Part shown: positions 60,539 through 64,000 of the stretch, piece after piece | How positions within the stretch are numbered: the stretch's first letter is position 1 | How the letters are laid out: each line of letters starts with the position of its first letter | NCBI RefSeq assembly: GCF_002159085.1 | Contig: NZ_LZRU01000043.1 | Span: 62,001 to 126,000 of the forward strand | Source: Thermobacillus sp. ZCTH02-B1 | GTDB taxonomy: Bacteria; Bacillota; Bacilli; Paenibacillales; Paenibacillaceae | DNA: 64,000 nt | Direction: 5' to 3' | Program-made: the position numbers and the translations under genes | The notes under the pieces: model-generated | The model's database searches: none | What the model saw: only the letters and a program-made list of their open reading frames with translations | What the model was told of the DNA's origin: nothing

Positions 60539-60580
60539 AAGCCCGGCCGCATCCCCCGTTCGGAGGAGACGGCCGGGCTT
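60539..60580. terminator. Terminator of the GH15 gene
   Basis: AAGCCCGGCCG (60539-60549) pairs perfectly with CGGCCGGGCTT (60570-60580). On the minus strand TTTCTT follows. No gene is seen between this hairpin and the tRNA terminator except the possible relic. Confidence 0.7.
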
Positions 60581-60675
60581 CTTCGTGCGCCCGCGGGCGT
60601 GAACTTCGTCTTGCCGGATTTGGATCATCGGGAAGGATTTTGGATCATCGGGAATCTGACCGTCGGGATTTTGCG

Positions 60676-62715
60676 TCAAGCATGGCTTCCGGCCCCGGCG
60701 CTCCGGCTGTCGGCGAGCATCCGGACAGCGAGGACGAACATCGCGTGCGACCAGGTGAGCGGCACGACCCATGCCGCCTGGCCGCTGTCCTTGTCGATCT
60801 GCTCGGGCAGCAGGCCGAAGGACGTCTGATGGTCGATCGCCCATTCGATCAGCCGCTCGGCTTCTTCCGTTCGTCCCTGGGCGATCCGGAACTGCGCCAG
60901 CCACAGCGTGGTCAGCATCCACGGGTTGCCGCCGATGTACCGGTCGTCCTCGTAGCGCTTGATGCCGCCGACGTCGGGAACCCACAGTAGCTCCTGCACC
61001 CGGTCGGCCGTCTTCGCCATCCGCTCGTCGTCCGGGTCGAGCGCCGCAAACGGAATCGCAAGGCCCAGGAGGCTCGCGTCGACGACGGGATCGACGTCCA
61101 GCACATACTTCACATAGCCCTTCGCCGTCCGCTGCACCGTGCCGCCGGCACCCGCCCGGACGGCCTCGCGGTACCGTTCTTCCGGCACGGTCAGGCGGAT
61201 CGAGCGGTAATGGCATTCCCGCGACCCGTCCCACAGGCGGGCGGAGATGCTTTCCCGCACGCGTTGCGCCGCTTCGCGCCACACGTCGGCCCGATCCCGG
61301 CGTCCCCGCGCTTCCGCGATGCGCGCGGCCGCTTCGAGGCCGCCGTAAACGGCCGCCGAGGAATAGGCGTGCTGCGCGACCCGTTCTTCCCACAGGTCAT
61401 GGGTCGGCTTCGGCAGGCCGTTGTCGTCCAGCATGCGGACCAGGAAATCGGCGCCCGCTTCGACCGCACGCCATACCTCGTCGCTCAGCACCCACTCGCT
61501 GCCGGTCAGTTCGCGGTGGCGCCACAAGCCCCAGAGGATCGAGGCGCCCTCGTCGATCTGCAGCCCCCATGACGGCGCGAGCGTTCCGTCATGATAGTGC
61601 CGCTGCTGCCAGGCGCCCGAGCGGTCCTGCGCGGCGAGCGCCCAGCGGAAAAATTTCTCCGACAGTTCGCCGAGCCCGGCGAGATCGAAGGCGCTGGCGA
61701 TGAACGCGGCGTCCCGGCCCCAGCAGTAGCCGTATCCGCCCGAGCGGGCGTATGATTCGTCCATCTCCGGCGCGGCGATGACGGCGCCGGACAGCTCGTC
61801 GCTCATCAGCTTCATGACGAGCAGCGAGCGCTCGTACAGGCTGCGGATCCGGTCGTCGGCGATCGGGCACGGACGGGCCGCGCGGAGCCATTCCCGCCAC
61901 CAGGCGGCGGTCCGGTCGTGCAGTCCGGCGAACGTGGCGGCGCGCAGCTCCGCAATTTTGTCCAGCGCCGGTTCGATCCGGTCCGATGCGGCCAGGTACA
62001 GCGTGAGCTCGACGGCATCGCCGGGTGCGACGTTCGGGAATGCCCAGGCCAGCGCGCCGCCGGCGCCGAGCTGCGCTTCCTGGCCCTCCAGACGGCCGGA
62101 TTCCGCCTGCTCGCGGGTAAGGCCCGCGTGGAATCCGGTGCAGCTCCGGTCCGCCGAGATCGCGAAGACGCGTGCCCCCCGGTAATGGACGAGCGCGTCC
62201 GCCGGTTCGTCGAAGAGCACCGCCTGATGATGCGGCGTCTCGCCGATCCAGAAGGAGGAATAATGGATGAATTCCAGGCGCAACGCCCGGCTGCCGTTGT
62301 TCACGATCCGGTAATGACGGACGAGACCGTCGGCGTCCGCCGCAACGAAGTGCGTCGACCGGATCACAACCGGGCATTCGGGATGGGAGGCTTCGACGTG
62401 CACGATGTTGGTGCCCGACTCGTAGCCGCCCTCGAACCGCCAGCCGTCCTCCTCGCTGTCGAACCACAGCGTCCGGCCGCCGTCCACCCGGATGCCGGTC
62501 CGCCATTCGTCCAGATGCTGCGGAGTGTCGATGTGCGGCCACCACAGGCGATACATGCGCCCGCCGGCGCCGAGGGCGGCCAGCATCCGGGAATTGCCGA
62601 TGACCGCGTCGATGAGATGCGGTTTCCTGGACAAGTCGATGGATTGCCGTTCAGTCTGCTGCAACCGTGTCAACTCCTTGCGTGTGATGATGGCTTCCGA
62701 TAAAGGCAGGTTCAT
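60676..62715 (-). CDS. GH15-family glycoside hydrolase (glucoamylase-like)
   Basis: A protein of 679 residues without a signal peptide, so probably cytoplasmic. The N-terminal beta-sandwich (about 30-270) is followed by an (alpha/alpha)6 barrel. GYGYCWGRDAAFIASAFDLAG is the substrate-binding start of the barrel. LQIDEGASILWGLWRH holds a probable acid Glu, and GLLPEQIDKDSGQAAWVVPL the second Glu region. GH15 enzymes release glucose from alpha-glucans or oligosaccharides such as trehalose. ATG 62715 overlaps the LacI gene stop (ATGA) with no clear ribosome binding site, which suggests translational coupling. Confidence 0.88.
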   Translation of the reverse strand: MNLPLSEAIITRKELTRLQQTERQSIDLSRKPHLIDAVIGNSRMLAALGAGGRMYRLWWPHIDTPQHLDEWRTGIRVDGGRTLWFDSEEDGWRFEGGYESGTNIVHVEASHPECPVVIRSTHFVAADADGLVRHYRIVNNGSRALRLEFIHYSSFWIGETPHHQAVLFDEPADALVHYRGARVFAISADRSCTGFHAGLTREQAESGRLEGQEAQLGAGGALAWAFPNVAPGDAVELTLYLAASDRIEPALDKIAELRAATFAGLHDRTAAWWREWLRAARPCPIADDRIRSLYERSLLVMKLMSDELSGAVIAAPEMDESYARSGGYGYCWGRDAAFIASAFDLAGLGELSEKFFRWALAAQDRSGAWQQRHYHDGTLAPSWGLQIDEGASILWGLWRHRELTGSEWVLSDEVWRAVEAGADFLVRMLDDNGLPKPTHDLWEERVAQHAYSSAAVYGGLEAAARIAEARGRRDRADVWREAAQRVRESISARLWDGSRECHYRSIRLTVPEERYREAVRAGAGGTVQRTAKGYVKYVLDVDPVVDASLLGLAIPFAALDPDDERMAKTADRVQELLWVPDVGGIKRYEDDRYIGGNPWMLTTLWLAQFRIAQGRTEEAERLIEWAIDHQTSFGLLPEQIDKDSGQAAWVVPLTWSHAMFVLAVRMLADSRSAGAGSHA

Positions 62716-63725
62716 TTGACGGAGGAACCGCGGACGACCAGGCGATGCGGAATGAGGATTCTGTTCTGGTGCAACGGCTCCTTGGCGATCACCTTGATCA
62801 GCGTCTGCGCCGTCATGTATCCGATCTGGTACGCGCCGATGTCCACGCTCGTCAGCGGCGGCGACGTGTGTTCGGACATCGGGAGGTTGTTGAAGCCGAC
62901 CAGGCAGATGTCCTGCGGCACGGAATAGCCGAGTTCGTTCAGCCCGTGCATCACGCCGTAGGCGACGATGTCGTCGATCACGACCAACGCGGTCGGCCGC
63001 TCGGGCAGGCTCATCAGCACCGACATCGCGCGGTAACCGGTCTCCTGCAGAAATTCGCCTTCGACGATCCAGTCCTCCGACACTTCCAGCCCCGCTTCCT
63101 GCAAGGCCTTCCGGTATCCCGCAAGCCGGTCCTGCGAGACGGTGAGCTCCCGCGGGCCGCTGACGAAGCCGATCCGCACGTGTCCCTGGTTGATCAGATG
63201 GCGGGTGGCGTCACAGGCCGCCTGCACGTTGTCGTTGTCGACCGTCGGCACGTCCGGGAAGTCCTGCGAACGGCCGATGATGACGAACGGGAACCGGGAT
63301 TCGTTGAGGAAAGCGATCAACGGGTCCTTCATCTTCGACGAGAGGAGGATGACCCCGTCAACCCTGCGGCCGCGCACCAGCCGCTTGACGGTCTCGAGCT
63401 CGTCGGACTCGCTGGTGCCGGAAGCGATAAGGATATCATAGTCCGAACGGTTGGCCTGCGCGAGGAGGCCGCGCAACACTTCATGGAAGAAATAGTTCTG
63501 GAACAGCTCTTCCGCCGGGCGCGGAAGGATGACGCCCAATATACGGGTGGCTTTCGAGACGAGCCCCTTCGCCAGGCTGTTCGGATGATAGCCGAGCTCT
63601 TCCATGACGCGGGTCACGCGCTCGACCGTCTCCTTGCTGATCCGCGGATGCTTCGAGATGACGCGCGATACGGTTGAAGGCGACACACCTGCCTTCTTCG
63701 CGACGTCCTTGATGGTGACGGACAT
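62712..63725 (-). CDS. LacI-family regulator (MalR/CcpA-like)
   Basis: A repressor of 337 residues with the helix-turn-helix VTIKDVAKKAGVSPSTVSRV, a hinge (NSLAKGLVSKATRILGVIL) and a sugar-binding domain (VIIGRSQDFPDVPTVDNDNV, LVGFNNLPMSEHTSPPLTSV). Its place directly upstream of, and overlapping with, the GH15 gene suggests that it senses maltose or another alpha-glucoside and controls that operon. ATG 63725 follows GGAGGG; the longer frame upstream contains the promoter. Confidence 0.9.
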   Translation of the reverse strand: MSVTIKDVAKKAGVSPSTVSRVISKHPRISKETVERVTRVMEELGYHPNSLAKGLVSKATRILGVILPRPAEELFQNYFFHEVLRGLLAQANRSDYDILIASGTSESDELETVKRLVRGRRVDGVILLSSKMKDPLIAFLNESRFPFVIIGRSQDFPDVPTVDNDNVQAACDATRHLINQGHVRIGFVSGPRELTVSQDRLAGYRKALQEAGLEVSEDWIVEGEFLQETGYRAMSVLMSLPERPTALVVIDDIVAYGVMHGLNELGYSVPQDICLVGFNNLPMSEHTSPPLTSVDIGAYQIGYMTAQTLIKVIAKEPLHQNRILIPHRLVVRGSSVK

Positions 63726-63772
63726 GTCGATTTCCCTCCGTGCAATCGTTACCACAACGAATGTTATCAACA

Positions 63773-63801
63773 ATACTACAGGAAAACCCTTAGATTGTAA
63801 A
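63773..63801 (-). promoter_or_regulatory. Promoter of the lacI-GH15 operon
   Basis: On the minus strand TTTACA (63801-63796) and TAGTAT (63778-63773) are 17 bp apart. Between promoter and start lies CGTTACCACAACG, a small dyad that could be an operator. The 275 bases from 63726 to the window end hold no gene. Confidence 0.5.
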
Positions 63802-63957
63802 GATTCGATCGGGAGAATCGGGAAAACGCCGGAAAGCCCGGCGGTTTCGGTGTCCGTAACAACCGAAAACAGGCGAAAAAGACACGTAACCGGAGAATTC
63901 GAAAGAAAAAGCCGATGGTTTCCGGCGTAATCGTCGATAACGACCGACAATGGAAGG

Positions 63958-63971
63958 TGCAAACGATTTAC
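63958..63971. promoter_or_regulatory. LacI/CcpA-type operator near the window edge
   Basis: TGCAAACGATTTAC resembles the centre-CG operators of LacI-family regulators (left half TGCAAACG perfect). It is more than 200 bp upstream of the lacI gene, so it may belong to a gene outside the window on the other side. Confidence 0.4.
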
Positions 63972-64000
63972 TAATTTATCCCCATCCATTATGATATCGG

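Overview
The window looks like a chromosomal segment of a GC-rich, spore-forming Firmicute of the family Paenibacillaceae (Cohnella/Thermobacillus-like; inferred, not searched). Reasons: gerE with a sigma-K-type promoter, an alpha/beta-type small acid-soluble spore protein, a YhcN/YlaJ-type spore lipoprotein, the polA-mutM-ytaF-coaE-nrdR order known from Bacilli, TTG and GTG starts with strong GGAGG ribosome binding sites, and many sugar-acid and pentose genes under LacI, AraC, DeoR and ROK regulators. I saw no phage, insertion sequence, integrase or CRISPR array.

Layout. 1-4.5 kb: end of a sugar ABC permease, a membrane-anchored AraC regulator, a ROK kinase and two short degenerate tandem-repeat arrays. 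4.5-8.6 kb: glucuronate isomerase, its probable LacI repressor and a Gfo/Idh/MocA oxidoreductase, tied together by a shared palindromic operator. 9.5-18.7 kb: one L-rhamnose operon (rhaEW, an ASRT-family protein, rhaA, rhaB, DeoR regulator) running into lactate utilisation genes (lutA and a fused lutBC), which gives a complete route from rhamnose through lactaldehyde and lactate to pyruvate. 19-24 kb: spore and stress genes (yhcN-like, FAD-Rieske oxidoreductase, gerE, small membrane protein, papain-like hydrolase, SDR). 24-30.6 kb: TPR and SWIM proteins, YfbR-type nucleotidase, a regular array of 23-bp dyads, class I fumarase and a BASS transporter. 30.8-33.5 kb: phoR-phoP. 33.6-39.7 kb: AraC regulator, NfeD-flotillin pair with a sigma-W-type promoter, nucleoside hydrolase, 7TM histidine kinase. 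39.8-46 kb: xylR and the xylAB operon with an epimerase and a HAD phosphatase. 46-47.8 kb: an agr-like peptide signalling locus (LytTR regulator, AgrD, AgrB, 7TM protein) with no histidine kinase. 48-52.7 kb: pstSCAB-phoU behind a Pho box. 53-59.6 kb: polA, mutM, ytaF, coaE, lytic transglycosylase, sasp, nrdR. 59.6-60.1 kb: tRNA-Ala and tRNA-Lys. 60.6-64 kb: a GH15-type glycosidase and its LacI regulator.

How it fits together. The region is mainly carbohydrate catabolism with local transcription factors, plus a phosphate-starvation module: PhoR-PhoP, a Pho box in front of phoP and another in front of the pst operon. The least usual parts are the kinase-free agr-like locus, whose precursor peptide has no cysteine; the ASRT-family protein inside a rhamnose operon; the LutB-LutC fusion; and six TTAACGG-N9-CCGTTAA dyads whose 63/51-bp spacing keeps them on one face of the DNA helix.
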